Shown here one piece after another: positions 1-12,828 of a stretch of DNA of 64,000 nucleotides. The position numbers were made by a program, and so were the translations under genes. Positions within the stretch are counted from its first letter, which is position 1. Each line of letters starts with the position of its first letter. The notes under the pieces were generated by a model, which was not told the origin of the DNA, made no database searches, and saw only the letters and a list, made by a program, of their open reading frames with translations. The stretch covers positions 1 to 64,000 of the forward strand of contig JAHBUL010000022.1 of the NCBI GenBank assembly GCA_019638085.1. The letters run 5' to 3'. The stretch comes from Flavobacteriales bacterium. Lineage in GTDB: Bacteria > Bacteroidota > Bacteroidia > Flavobacteriales_F > PHOS-HE28.

Positions 1-49
1 GCCCAGCGGCCCTTCGAGGGCCTCAGGGACCACTGGGTCAGAGATCAAG

Positions 50-108
50 CCGAAGGGCCGTTCCGTTCCGATATATATCGGAAGGGACGGTCCTTCGGGC
101 TTTTGGCA
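50..108 (+). terminator. Hairpin with short T run, probable terminator of the gene upstream of the window
   Basis: A long imperfect inverted repeat has its left arm at 50-73 and right arm at 76-98, closing on a TAT loop, and is followed by GCTTTTGG. The stem has more than 20 pairs with two or three mismatches. The first 48 bases contain further GGCCCTTCGAGG-type inverted segments, a motif that recurs near 3675. The T tract is short, so a repeat element is also possible. Confidence 0.45.
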
Positions 109-144
109 GCCGGCAATGCTGAAGTTCCGCTTTTACTGCTACGT

Positions 145-152
145 TATCTTTG
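145..152 (+). promoter_or_regulatory. Bacteroidetes -7 promoter box (TATCTTTG)
   Basis: TATCTTTG matches the Bacteroidetes -7 consensus TAnnTTTG exactly and lies 19 bases before the ATG at 172. No clear -33 TTG is present at the usual spacing. The box supports a start at 172 rather than an upstream in-frame codon, because transcription would begin just after it. Confidence 0.5.
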
Positions 153-171
153 CCCCCTTACTTCACAACAT

Positions 172-1185
172 ATGTTCATCCGTACACTTCTCTTTGGCTT
201 CATTGCCGCAGCTGTATTGGCCTCGTGCAATACAGATCTCGATATCACGGCGCCGTACAAGGAGAACACCATCGTGTATGCCATGCTGGATAAGGACAGC
301 ACCACCCAATACGTGAAGATCAACAAGGCATTCCTTGGACCGGATAATGCTTTTGTTTACGCGCAGGTAGCCGACTCCAGCGAATACACGGATGCCCAGC
401 TTCAAGCTGTGGTCCAAGAAGTGAAGAACGGAAGCGTGGTGAACACCTATGCGCTCAGCGACACGATGCTTCCACATGACCCCGGGGTGTTCGCAGGTCC
501 TCTGCACAAGCTGTACTACTTCAATGCGGTATTGGATTCATCTGCAACCTACCGTGTGGAGGCCACCGCTAAAGGGAACCAAGTATCCGCCACAACCCCG
601 ATCGTATCCAAGATCACCCCCACGGGTGCCATCCTTAGCCAGCCCTTACGGTTGATGTCAGTGGGCGGAGGCTATGGTGCGCAGACCATCAAGTGGAACA
701 GTTCGGTGAATGGCAAGCGTTACGATGTATCCTATCGCTTCCGTTGGGACGATGTAGCGGGTACCGATACCACCCCTCGCAGCTTTACCCAAAGGATCTC
801 CACGGTGGTTTCCAACAGTACCGCAGGCGGTGAAAATATGGATGTGGTCCTTGACGGCGAATCGTTCTTTCAAACCGTAGGACTGCGTGCTGCAGGCGGG
901 CCCAATGTCAGCCGTCGCATTTATCGGGGCGTGGATATCCTCTGGGCTGTTGCCGGACCGGATCTCCACTTGTACTTGCAGCTGAACAGCCCCATCTCCG
1001 GCCTGGTTGAAGAACGGCCTTCCTACACCAACGTAAACAACGGCTACGGACTCTTCTCCACGCGCCGCTTTTTGGTATTGCCGGTCAATGGGCTGCACTC
1101 TTCCACCGCACCAGAACTGGTCCAGGGGCAGTATACAGCAGGTCTCAACTTCTGTATCCCCAATAGTGATTTCGATTGCAATTAG
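172..1185 (+). CDS. Putative outer-membrane lipoprotein, DUF4249-like
   Basis: A 337-residue protein with a lipoprotein signal peptide: MFIRTLLFGFIAAAVLASC gives a lipobox (LASC) with Cys at residue 19. The mature part opens with TDLDITAPYKENTIVYAML, resembling Bacteroidetes lipoproteins with an N-terminal Ig-like fold (DUF4249 and relatives), which often accompany surface nutrient-uptake systems. No SusC/SusD partner is visible, but the neighbour on the left is outside the window. The start at 172 is chosen because the signal peptide begins there and a -7 box lies at 145-152. Family assignment rests on pattern memory only; it could be an unnamed lipoprotein family. No catalytic motif is seen. 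Confidence 0.6.
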   Translation: MFIRTLLFGFIAAAVLASCNTDLDITAPYKENTIVYAMLDKDSTTQYVKINKAFLGPDNAFVYAQVADSSEYTDAQLQAVVQEVKNGSVVNTYALSDTMLPHDPGVFAGPLHKLYYFNAVLDSSATYRVEATAKGNQVSATTPIVSKITPTGAILSQPLRLMSVGGGYGAQTIKWNSSVNGKRYDVSYRFRWDDVAGTDTTPRSFTQRISTVVSNSTAGGENMDVVLDGESFFQTVGLRAAGGPNVSRRIYRGVDILWAVAGPDLHLYLQLNSPISGLVEERPSYTNVNNGYGLFSTRRFLVLPVNGLHSSTAPELVQGQYTAGLNFCIPNSDFDCN

Positions 1186-1348
1186 GACATTCTGTCCATT
1201 TGTCAGGGACGAATTCGCCACATTGGACGTGCCTCTGCCATTCCGCGCATAGCGGAATGCACTGGCATGATCGTTGGAGATGGCGCAATCGCCAACACGA
1301 GATCAAATACCAAAGGACCAGACCATATGGTCCGATAACAAAAGAACA

Positions 1349-3262
1349 ATGAGCAAGATCATAGGTATCGACCTAGGCACCACAAACAGTTGCGTAGCCG
1401 TGATGGAAGGCAACGAACCAGTGGTGATCAACAACAGTGAAGGGAAGCGCACCACTCCTAGCATCGTCGCATTCGTTGAGAATGGTGAACGCAAAGTGGG
1501 TGATCCCGCTAAGCGACAATCCATCACCAACCCCCACAATACGGTGTATTCCATCAAGCGATTCATGGGCAATACCTATGAAGAGGATGCCAAGGAGATC
1601 GAGCGCGTGCCATATGAGGTGGTCCGTGGTGATGGAGGAATGCCTCAAGTGAAAATCGGCGACCGCAAATACACCCCGCAGGAGATCAGTGCGATGATCC
1701 TGCAGAAGATGAAAAAGACGGCTGAGGATTACCTCGGCACCACGGTGAGCGAGGCGGTGATCACCGTGCCTGCATATTTCAACGATGCACAGCGCCAAGC
1801 CACCAAAGAGGCCGGCGAGATCGCGGGCTTGAAAGTACGCCGGATCATTAACGAACCCACCGCTGCAGCGTTGGCCTATGGCCTCGACAAAAAGCACAAG
1901 GACCAGAAGGTGGTTGTATTCGACTGCGGTGGAGGCACACATGACGTGAGCGTCCTCGAACTGGGCGACGGGGTCTTCGAAGTGAAGAGCACCGATGGCG
2001 ACACCCATTTGGGTGGCGACGACTTCGATCAGGTCCTGATCGATTGGTTGGCAGATGAGTTCAAAAGCGATGAGAACATCGACCTTCGTAAGGATCCCAT
2101 GGCCCTGCAGCGCCTGAAGGATGCCGCCGAGAAAGCCAAGATCGAACTTAGTAGTACTACCAGCACGGAGATCAACCTACCGTACATCATGCCGGTGGAT
2201 GGCATCCCGAAGCATTTGGTGCGCACCCTGAGCCGTGCCAAGTTCGAACAACTTGTGGACCCCTTGGTGAAGCGCACCATCGCCCCCTGCGAAAGCGCTT
2301 TGAAGAACGCCGGGTTGAAGCCAAGCGATATCGATGAGGTGATCCTCGTAGGAGGAAGCACACGCATGCCTGCCATACAGGAAGCCGTCAAGAAGTTCTT
2401 CGGCAAGGAGCCAAGCAAGGGTGTGAACCCGGACGAAGTGGTGGCCGTGGGTGCCGCCATCCAAGGAGGTGTCCTCACCGGTGAGGTGAAGGATGTGCTT
2501 CTCTTGGACGTTACTCCCTTGAGCCTCGGGATCGAGACCATGGGCGGGGTGATGACACGCCTGATCGAGGCCAACACCACCATTCCTACGAAAAAGAGCG
2601 AGACCTTCAGCACGGCCAGCGACAACCAACCCAGCGTGGAGATCCACGTGCTGCAAGGTGAGCGCCCCATCGCCTCCGGCAACCGCACCATCGGTCGCTT
2701 CCACTTGGACGGTATTCCGCCGGCCCGCCGAGGAACTCCGCAGATCGAGGTCACCTTCGACATTGATGCGAACGGTATTCTGCACGTAGGTGCCAAGGAC
2801 AAGGCCACGGGCAAGGAGCAGAGCATCCGGATCGAGGCCAGCAGTGGCTTGAGCAAGGAGGAGATCGAGAAGATGAAGAAAGAGGCCGAGGCCAACGCTG
2901 AAGTGGACAAGGCCGCTCGTGAAAAGGCCGATAAGCTCAATCAGGCTGACAGCCTGATCTTCCAGACCGAAAAGCAACTTGCGGAATTCGGGGATAAGCT
3001 GCCAGCTGATAAAAAGGCACCTATCGAGGAAGCTGTGGCCAAGCTGAAAAAGGCCCACGAAGCACAGGACCTGCCCGCTATCGACACGGCCATGAACGAA
3101 TTGAACACCATCTTCTCCAGTGCAAGTGAAGAGATGTACAAGGCCGCACAAGATGCCCAAGGCAATGGAGCTACGGCATCGGATGGAAGCAGCCAAGGTG
3201 CACCGGCCGATCAGGAAGTCACCGATGTCGACTTTGAAGAAGTGAAGGACGACAAGAACTAA
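1349..3262 (+). CDS. dnaK: Molecular chaperone DnaK (Hsp70)
   Basis: An ATP-dependent chaperone of 637 residues, the family's usual length. The N-terminal ATPase domain starts with [18 protein letters not shown]; the substrate-binding domain contains [14 protein letters not shown] and [19 protein letters not shown]; the lid ends in [12 protein letters not shown]. The start at 1349 puts the conserved [12 protein letters not shown] at the N-terminus; an in-frame ATG at 1274 would add 25 unrelated residues. The phosphate-2 loop reads [11 protein letters not shown] (residues 191-201) rather than the more common DLGGGTFD. The catalytic Thr197 is kept, and GGGTHDVS is probably a lineage variant. 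dnaJ and grpE are not adjacent and no CIRCE operator is seen. A 12-base palindrome GACCATATGGTC at 1321-1332 lies just upstream. A strong terminator follows. Confidence 0.97.
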   Translation: MSKIIGIDLGTTNSCVAVMEGNEPVVINNSEGKRTTPSIVAFVENGERKVGDPAKRQSITNPHNTVYSIKRFMGNTYEEDAKEIERVPYEVVRGDGGMPQVKIGDRKYTPQEISAMILQKMKKTAEDYLGTTVSEAVITVPAYFNDAQRQATKEAGEIAGLKVRRIINEPTAAALAYGLDKKHKDQKVVVFDCGGGTHDVSVLELGDGVFEVKSTDGDTHLGGDDFDQVLIDWLADEFKSDENIDLRKDPMALQRLKDAAEKAKIELSSTTSTEINLPYIMPVDGIPKHLVRTLSRAKFEQLVDPLVKRTIAPCESALKNAGLKPSDIDEVILVGGSTRMPAIQEAVKKFFGKEPSKGVNPDEVVAVGAAIQGGVLTGEVKDVLLLDVTPLSLGIETMGGVMTRLIEANTTIPTKKSETFSTASDNQPSVEIHVLQGERPIASGNRTIGRFHLDGIPPARRGTPQIEVTFDIDANGILHVGAKDKATGKEQSIRIEASSGLSKEEIEKMKKEAEANAEVDKAAREKADKLNQADSLIFQTEKQLAEFGDKLPADKKAPIEEAVAKLKKAHEAQDLPAIDTAMNELNTIFSSASEEMYKAAQDAQGNGATASDGSSQGAPADQEVTDVDFEEVKDDKN

Positions 3263-3278
3263 AGCAAGCCCTCAACGC

Positions 3279-3316
3279 AAAAAGCCGCCCCCGGAGATCC
3301 GGTCGGGCGGCTTTTT
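3279..3316. terminator. Bidirectional rho-independent terminator after dnaK
   Basis: AAAAAGCCGCCC at 3279-3290 pairs perfectly with GGGCGGCTTTTT at 3305-3316 around a 14-base loop. It has an A run on the left and a T run on the right, so it can stop dnaK on the plus strand and any transcript coming from the convergent gene on the minus strand. Confidence 0.9.
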
Positions 3317-3757
3317 ACGTTCGGACTATTCGTTGTGGATTCTGAGTTCAGCACGACACATCCAGAGGAGAACCCTCAGCGTAGTATTGATAACCGGTGG
3401 ATTTCGCCCTCCAACGGCCGATCAACATCCCCTGATCTGCGCGCTAAGCTCGGTGCCTGAGGTTTTGGGCCATGAGAAACTCGAAGGTACTGTGTTAACA
3501 TCCAAAGATTTTCCGTGATCACGCGTACGAACGATGGCCCTTCAAGCCTACCCACCCATAAAAGATCCGTGCGGGAGATCTGTGGGGTTTAGACCAGTGA
3601 ACCCGGTCCCGAAGGTTCTCGAAGGGCCGAGTTCACAGCCAAAAAATGAACGTGCTGATCCATCGAAAGTAACCGGCCCTTCGAGGCCCACTGGGGCCGG
3701 TTTCCAGATCCTAGGCGATCAGTCTGGATGGTTGCCCAGCCTTCCGGGCCGACTCGA
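3317..3757. other. 440-base intergenic region between convergent genes; hairpins only
   Basis: No convincing gene is seen; the short open frames here lack start context and family resemblance. The right half holds inverted repeats. GTGAAC (3597-3602) pairs with GTTCAC (3631-3636) around a GAAGG/CCTTC-rich core. AACCGGCCC (3671-3679) pairs with GGGGCCGGTT (3693-3702). The second hairpin could terminate the minus-strand gene that ends at 3758. The GGCCCTTCGAGG core also occurs near base 8 of the window, suggesting a small dispersed repeat. Confidence 0.4.
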
Positions 3758-5101
3758 CTAATCATATAACTCCTTGAGGATCTGCCTGAGTTCTTGGGCA
3801 TCCGTGGGTTTGGCCACGATCTTCATGGCCCTATCGAGCAGGAACAGTGCCGGTGTGGCCTTGACTTGGAAAGCCTGGGCCGCTTTGGAGCCCCAGCCAT
3901 TGAATTCGCTGTAGCACCTCCAGGGTATCGCATTCTCCCGGATGCTGCGTAGGAAATCAGTGCTATCCACATCCAAGGCAATACCGATCACATCGAAACC
4001 TCTTTTTTGGTAGGTGCTGCGATCTGCCTTTAAGCCCGGCATCTGGGCATGGCAATGCTCACATGTACTCGAATAAAAGAATACCGCAGTATAGGTGTTC
4101 GCTTTCACCAACTGGGATAGCTGAAATTTCGTTCCATGATCATTCAGTTCCACGTCGGGGGCCGTACGGCCTACGGAAACATGGAGGAGGGCATCCACCT
4201 TTTGTCGCACGGTAGCTGATACGGCCGTGCTTCCACCATAGGGTGCTACATAGCGATCGATCATGTGCTGCAAGGCCGATTCGGGGCCGTAGGTGGCGAA
4301 CAGATCTATCAGATGCTCCAACATGTACGCCTTGCACGCAGTGTCCCCACTGGCCAGTTGCATCAGGGTATCAGCTGCATTGGCAAACTGGACCTCGCTT
4401 ACCGCATTGAGGTTCTGCATAAAGGCCATTACGGCCTTATCGTAAACCGTGGACCGCAAGAGTTCTGGATCACTGAAATCGCATGCTGCCGCCACCGCCA
4501 TCGGCCCCCCACCTCGCGCACCTTGCACGGCTTGATCCACACGAAGGGCTTTCGCAAAAAAACTGGTAGGTGCCTGCACAGCCAGTTCCTCCAAGTACTG
4601 CTCCTGGGTGTGGATGGCTCGTTGCTCCACCCTGTCCAAGGCATCCAGTTCGAGCGTATCGGTGGGGAGTAATCGGCTCTTCTGCTCGGCAACCGCAGCT
4701 TTCACTGCTTGGGTTTCCTTGGTGACGTACTGTAGTTCCCAAAGCCGCTTGTTCTCATCCGAGGCTTGCACACGGACATGATCGGCCAGTGGGCGTCCCA
4801 CGAATCGAAGGTCGACCAACGGTTCACGTGCATCCAGGATCAGGTTGACCTGATCGGTATCGCTAAGGGCAAGCTGATAGAAACCGGTGGCATTGAAGCG
4901 GTCGTGGAAGTTGAAATCCCCGGATGGTCCTATATGGGTTGAATCCACGAGCGTGAAGGATGCTCCTCTTGCTTGGTACAGCTTGAGCATTCCGCCTGTG
5001 CTGGCGGTATCATGAATATGGCCTTTCAGCTGTTGTGCATGCAACGCTGGCATGATCAGCCAGGCCATGGCGGCAATAAGAAAGCGGTGGACGTTCTTCA
5101 T
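3758..5101 (-). CDS. Secreted TlpA-like thioredoxin-fold protein
   Basis: A 447-residue protein with a signal peptide (MKNVHRFLIAAMAWLIMPALHA, then QQ). The N-terminal 120 residues are a beta-rich DUF4369-like region, followed by a helical middle. The C-terminal 130 residues are a thioredoxin fold with the redox motif CEHC (C347-C350) in FFYSSTCEHCHAQMPGL and the cis-Pro loop VKATPALFLLD. Proteins of this build are periplasmic or membrane-attached thiol:disulfide oxidoreductases of the TlpA/ResA group, common in many copies in Bacteroidetes; the substrate cannot be told. It is transcribed alone, converging on dnaK. A TTCCTTTG box (complement of 5111-5118) stands 9 bases before the ATG, suggesting a very short leader. 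Confidence 0.85.
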   Translation of the reverse strand: MKNVHRFLIAAMAWLIMPALHAQQLKGHIHDTASTGGMLKLYQARGASFTLVDSTHIGPSGDFNFHDRFNATGFYQLALSDTDQVNLILDAREPLVDLRFVGRPLADHVRVQASDENKRLWELQYVTKETQAVKAAVAEQKSRLLPTDTLELDALDRVEQRAIHTQEQYLEELAVQAPTSFFAKALRVDQAVQGARGGGPMAVAAACDFSDPELLRSTVYDKAVMAFMQNLNAVSEVQFANAADTLMQLASGDTACKAYMLEHLIDLFATYGPESALQHMIDRYVAPYGGSTAVSATVRQKVDALLHVSVGRTAPDVELNDHGTKFQLSQLVKANTYTAVFFYSSTCEHCHAQMPGLKADRSTYQKRGFDVIGIALDVDSTDFLRSIRENAIPWRCYSEFNGWGSKAAQAFQVKATPALFLLDRAMKIVAKPTDAQELRQILKELYD

Positions 5102-5147
5102 GTGCGATCACAAAGGAAACATCATGCCGGTCCTGTTGGGATAGGCA

Positions 5148-5185
5148 CAAAAAAAAGAACCCCGCCTTTTGAGGGGCGGGGTTCA
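5148..5185 (-). terminator. rRNA operon terminator
   Basis: On the minus strand GAACCCCGCCCCTC/TTTTGAGGG-type arms form a GC-rich hairpin followed by a run of eight T directly after the 5S gene. It lies between the 5S rRNA and the start of the TlpA-like gene. Confidence 0.85.
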
Positions 5186-5187
5186 GA

Positions 5188-5299
<112 letters not shown>

Positions 5300-5379
5300 A
5301 ATCGTAAACACGATCAAGTGAGATATTATTAGACTGAACCAAAACAGACGATCGTCGAATCCACCGTGAAGACCTTTGC

Positions 5380-8272
<2,893 letters not shown>

Positions 8273-8401
8273 GACCTCTTATGGTCTTACTCGGTGGACC
8301 GATCTCTCGGTCTGTCTTGGTCAGTCTAACAATACGTCAAAGAACAGTGCGCCCTTTCGGGCAATGTGTCCGCCGTCGCCTTCGCTGAAGCGGACATTTG
8401 G

Positions 8402-8475
8402 TGGAGAATATCGGAGTCGAACCGATGACCTCCTGCTTGCAAAGCAGGCGCTCTAGCCAGCTGAGCTAATCCCCC
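8402..8475 (-). tRNA. tRNA-Ala (anticodon TGC)
   Basis: The minus strand folds as a cloverleaf starting GGGGGATTAGCTCAG with anticodon loop TTTGCAA and T arm GGTTCGACTCC. The acceptor stem contains G-T pairs and the discriminator is A. CCA is not encoded (next bases are C-A-A-A). It sits in the 16S-23S spacer, the usual place for this tRNA. Confidence 0.95.
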
Positions 8476-8488
8476 GTTTCCTAATCCC

Positions 8489-8565
8489 TGGTAGTCCTGC
8501 GCAGATTTGAACTGCGGACCTCTACATTATCAGTGTAGCGCTCTAACCAGCTGAGCTACAGGACT
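8489..8565 (-). tRNA. tRNA-Ile (anticodon GAT), CCA encoded
   Basis: The minus strand begins AGTCCTGTAGCTCAGCTGG, has anticodon loop CTGATAA and ends CAGGACTACCA, so the CCA tail is in the DNA. It is paired with tRNA-Ala in the 16S-23S spacer, the standard arrangement. Confidence 0.95.
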
Positions 8566-8673
8566 AGGAGACGGCAACGGATGGCACCGTTATGCTTATT
8601 ATCCATCTGAGAGAAAGCAAGTGTCGAACAATGCTTGCGCATTGCCCAGAAACCCTTAAAGAGCAGTCCTCTA

Positions 8674-10195
<1,522 letters not shown>

Positions 10196-10379
10196 AAGTG
10201 TTGTTTGATCTGGCTCTTTTATAGTGTCTCCCATGTGCACCTTACAGCACACAAGGACACTCACTTTTCTCAAATGGACAATAAATCAAAGAACGTGATC
10301 AAGATCCCGGGGTTCATTCCGGGCCTGAAAATTCGTATTGTGCGCCTTCCGTTCAAAAACGTATCCCGGAAGGGGGGTG

Positions 10380-10409
10380 CAAATGTAAGCCGATCTTTCG
10401 ATCCACCAA
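10380..10409 (-). promoter_or_regulatory. rRNA promoter, proximal copy
   Basis: On the minus strand TTG (complement of 10407-10409) is followed by exactly 19 bases and TACATTTG (complement of 10380-10387), the Bacteroidetes housekeeping consensus. Transcription would start near 10375, giving a leader of about 180 bases before the mature 16S rRNA. Confidence 0.85.
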
Positions 10410-10507
10410 GCGTTGTTGAAAATATACTTCCCAACACTCCCTTGGACTCGGTTTACATCACATCCCCAAAACCGGGGCGCTCAAAGAACGATTTCTGAAA
10501 GCGGCTG

Positions 10508-10537
10508 CAAATGTAAGCCTAATTTCCGATCTACCAA
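10508..10537 (-). promoter_or_regulatory. rRNA promoter, middle copy
   Basis: TTG (complement of 10535-10537), 19 bases, then TACATTTG (complement of 10508-10515). Spacing and sequence are identical to the proximal promoter, 128 bases further upstream. Confidence 0.85.
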
Positions 10538-10635
10538 GCTTTGTTGAAAATAAACTTTCCAACTCCCTCTTGGGTCGGGCTTGATTCACATCCCCAAAAC
10601 GGGGCGCTCAAAGAACATTTTGTTGAAAGCGGCTG

Positions 10636-10670
10636 CAAATGTAGAACGCATTTCCATACGTCCTAATCAA
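10636..10670 (-). promoter_or_regulatory. rRNA promoter, distal copy (weaker)
   Basis: TACATTTG (complement of 10636-10643) is intact, but the nearest upstream TTG is 24 rather than 19 bases away, because the 128-bp repeat breaks off here. It may be a weaker promoter or a remnant. Confidence 0.5.
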
Positions 10671-10697
10671 GACATGGGAATAATTCAGCGGAGCGGT

Positions 10698-11420
10698 TCA
10701 AGGAGTGCTCACCGCAAAGGGTAACACCTTGCCGTTGAAGAACTTATGCCCTTCCAGAATAAAGCGCGCCAAGTAGCTCCCCACCTCTACCGGGCCTACC
10801 GGGGCCGTATATCCGGGGAAGGCGGCACGCAACATCGCGGTGTCAACCGCACCCAAGCAGATGCAGTTGCAACGCACGTCCCGGTCCTTCAACTCCTCCG
10901 CCAAGCACTCGGTAAGGTTGGCCAATGCCGCCTTACTGGCGCTGTAGGCAGCTAAGCCGGGGAACTTCACGCTTCCTTGAAAGCCGCCCATGCTGCCAAT
11001 GTTGACCACATGGCCCGGCGGATCGCCTTGCAGTTCGGGGGCCAAGGCCTGGGTGAGCAACAACGGGACGGATGCATTCAGCTGGAACATGCGCTGCGTA
11101 TCGTCCGCGGTCCAATCACCGAAGCTGCGCGTGATCAAGAGCCCGGCGTTGTTCAATAAGCCATGCACACGTCGGCCGTCCACGGCTTGCTTCACCGCTG
11201 CCACGGCCCCGTCATGCACCAGGTCCAACGCCAATGGCCGCAACTCGCCCGGTAGGCCTTCGCACTCGCGAGCGAGTTCTTCCAGCCAAGTAGCATTGCG
11301 CGAGATCGCGATCACGGTGCAGCCATGCTCCTTTACAAGTGCCTTGGCCGTGGCCCGGCCCACACCGGCGCTGGCACCGGTGACGATCACTGTCCTCTTC
11401 TCCTTCCCTGTTGCTGTCAT
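10698..11420 (-). CDS. Short-chain dehydrogenase/reductase (SDR)
   Basis: A 240-residue classical SDR. The Rossmann nucleotide-binding motif is TGASAGVG (14-21); the structural NNAG is at 90-93; the catalytic tetrad is Asn115, Ser143 (in NIGSMGG), Tyr159 and Lys163 (YSASK). The protein is cytosolic and probably NADP-dependent, judging by Arg41 after the second strand, which is an inference. The substrate is unknown; many Bacteroidetes relatives are annotated only as SDR oxidoreductases. It lies between the rRNA promoters and mtgA and is read in the same direction as the rRNA operon. A possible TACATTGG box is at the complement of 11465-11472. Confidence 0.88.
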   Translation of the reverse strand: MTATGKEKRTVIVTGASAGVGRATAKALVKEHGCTVIAISRNATWLEELARECEGLPGELRPLALDLVHDGAVAAVKQAVDGRRVHGLLNNAGLLITRSFGDWTADDTQRMFQLNASVPLLLTQALAPELQGDPPGHVVNIGSMGGFQGSVKFPGLAAYSASKAALANLTECLAEELKDRDVRCNCICLGAVDTAMLRAAFPGYTAPVGPVEVGSYLARFILEGHKFFNGKVLPFAVSTP

Positions 11421-11552
11421 GATAGGATGCTGTTCCGGCCATCATGCCGTTATGTTGTGCCGGACCAATGTAATGGCGGTCGGTCACGTTGTCATCAAGG
11501 TCCACTTCGTGAAACCTTGATTGAGTGAGAGTGGGACATTGATGGAACTGTT

Positions 11553-12284
11553 TCAGCGTTTCTTCCGGTTCTCCCTTTTCTCACGCAGTTCCTGTATGCG
11601 CGCCCGCTCCACGGGGTCGATCAGGTTACCCAATTGGCTCATCTGCCGTTGCACCCAGGCTTGTCTGCGTTGCACGAAGGCGCTTGGAGCGCAGGCATTG
11701 TAGCGGCGGGGCGAGGGCAGCACTGCCGCGATCAGCGCGGCTTGGCCCGATGTGAGCTTGGCTGCCGGCCGTTTGAAACAGGCTTTTGCGGTGGCTTCAA
11801 CTCCGAAGCGGCCTTTACCCGTTTCCGCAACATTGAGATAGACCTCTATGATGCGCTCTTTTCCCCAGAGTCCTTCAATGAGCAGGGTGAACCAGACCTC
11901 CATGCCTTTTCGCAAAAAATTCCTTCCCGGCCAGAGGAATACATTCTTGGCGGTCTGTTGGCTGATGGTGCTTGCCCCGCGCTTGCGCTTGCTCCGTTGG
12001 TTATGATCGAGCGCCTTGCGGATCGCCTCCATCTCAAAGCCCTGATGCCCGAAGAAGCCTTGGTCCTCCGCAGCGACCACCGCCAACGGCATGGCGGGAG
12101 CGATGGCACTCAGCGGTTTCCACGTGCGTTGCACGCCGCCCTGCTCTTGGGCTTGAACCGCCATCACCCATGTAACCGGCGGCGGCATGAAGCGAAGCAC
12201 GCCCACCCAAAGGATGCAAACCACAATGAACCAGCCTGCAATGGCCAATAAGGTGCGGAAGAGTCGTGCCATGCCCTGTTTCAT
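11553..12284 (-). CDS. mtgA: Monofunctional biosynthetic peptidoglycan transglycosylase
   Basis: A family GT51 glycosyltransferase of about 243 residues that polymerises lipid II into glycan strands at the periplasmic face of the inner membrane. One N-terminal membrane segment (LLAIAGWFIVVCILWVGVL) is followed by the GT51 motifs AAEDQGFFGHQGFE with the catalytic Glu, RGASTISQQTAKNVFLW, and LIEGLWGKERIIEVYLN. There is no transpeptidase domain, as expected for MtgA. Start at 12284 (MKQGMARLFRT) is preferred over 12314 and 12272: a TTGCTTTG box lies 7 bases upstream (complement of 12292-12299). The C-terminal tail is rich in Arg and Lys. Confidence 0.93.
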   Translation of the reverse strand: MKQGMARLFRTLLAIAGWFIVVCILWVGVLRFMPPPVTWVMAVQAQEQGGVQRTWKPLSAIAPAMPLAVVAAEDQGFFGHQGFEMEAIRKALDHNQRSKRKRGASTISQQTAKNVFLWPGRNFLRKGMEVWFTLLIEGLWGKERIIEVYLNVAETGKGRFGVEATAKACFKRPAAKLTSGQAALIAAVLPSPRRYNACAPSAFVQRRQAWVQRQMSQLGNLIDPVERARIQELREKRENRKKR

Positions 12285-12318
12285 CGATGCACAAAGCAAG
12301 CACACGGCACGCAACCGA

Positions 12319-12645
12319 TCAGACCGGCTTGCGGAAACGGAAGTAAAAGAGGATCATGACCAGGCCCACGAAGAAGATGACCGGACCGAAGTAGACCCAC
12401 GGCTGCTCGATGTTGGTGTATATGTCGAGCAAGTATCCGCAGCCGAGCCCCACGGCCACGGCGATCAGTTGCATGCCGTTCTTCAACGACTTCTCGGGGT
12501 CGGACGTGCGGGATCCTTCATTGGGGTTTATGCCCCTTTGGATCATCGCCATGCGTTCCCGGTGGCGGGTGCTCATAACTATGTACACGATGCCGAATGC
12601 GGTGCTGAAAGTGGCGATGATCGCAATGATACCTTCAATGTCCAT
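12319..12645 (-). CDS. Small two-helix membrane protein, DUF6249-like
   Basis: A 108-residue protein with an N-terminal membrane segment (IIAIIATFSTAFGIVYIVM), a cytosolic stretch RHRERMAMIQRGINPNE, then two more hydrophobic segments (LIAVAVGLGCGYLLDIY and WVYFGPVIFFVGLVMILFYF). The motif HRERMAMIQRG is typical of the DUF6249 group often encoded beside ECF sigma factors in Bacteroidetes. That fits here: it is divergent from the sigma factor starting at 12829. Function is unknown; a link to envelope-stress signalling is inference from context. Confidence 0.7.
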   Translation of the reverse strand: MDIEGIIAIIATFSTAFGIVYIVMSTRHRERMAMIQRGINPNEGSRTSDPEKSLKNGMQLIAVAVGLGCGYLLDIYTNIEQPWVYFGPVIFFVGLVMILFYFRFRKPV

Positions 12646-12828
12646 GATGTTCCGGTTAATGGTTTAAGGACCCTACCTGTGGGCCTTGTGCTGTTTGTCC
12701 ATAGGTCGCGCGTTCCACTGGTCCGGTTACAACCAACCATGGAGCCAGGCCCCCACTTGAACGGAAATCGAACTACGCGACGATCGAAATTGCAATTTTG
12801 TAACCGAAGCGCCTTCCCCCTTCGTCCC

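Larger units (their letters stand above)
10374..10650 (-). repeat. 128-bp tandem direct repeat in the rRNA promoter region (two and a fraction copies)
   Basis: The segment GAAAGCGGCTGCAAATGTA recurs at 10497-10515 and 10625-10643, and a diverged first copy GCAAATGTAAGC begins at 10379. The -7 boxes at 10380, 10508 and 10636 are exactly 128 bases apart. The interior also matches (CCAAGC, TTGTTGAAAATA, CACATCCCCAAAAC, GGGGCGCTCAAAGAAC). Each repeat carries one promoter reading toward the 16S gene. Confidence 0.9.

Noticed and set aside
1186-1348. CIRCE operator or heat-shock promoter before dnaK
   Set aside because: No TTAGCACTC-N9-GAGTGCTAA element is present; only small unrelated hairpins and the GACCATATGGTC palindrome were found.
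10374-10650. A CRISPR array
   Set aside because: The 128-bp period and promoter content fit a tandem promoter duplication; there are no short repeats with unique spacers and no cas genes.
12187-12828. Upstream extension of the sigma-factor frame by 214 codons
   Set aside because: It runs antisense through mtgA and DUF6249 and has no sigma-like sequence; sigma homology begins at the ATG at 12829.
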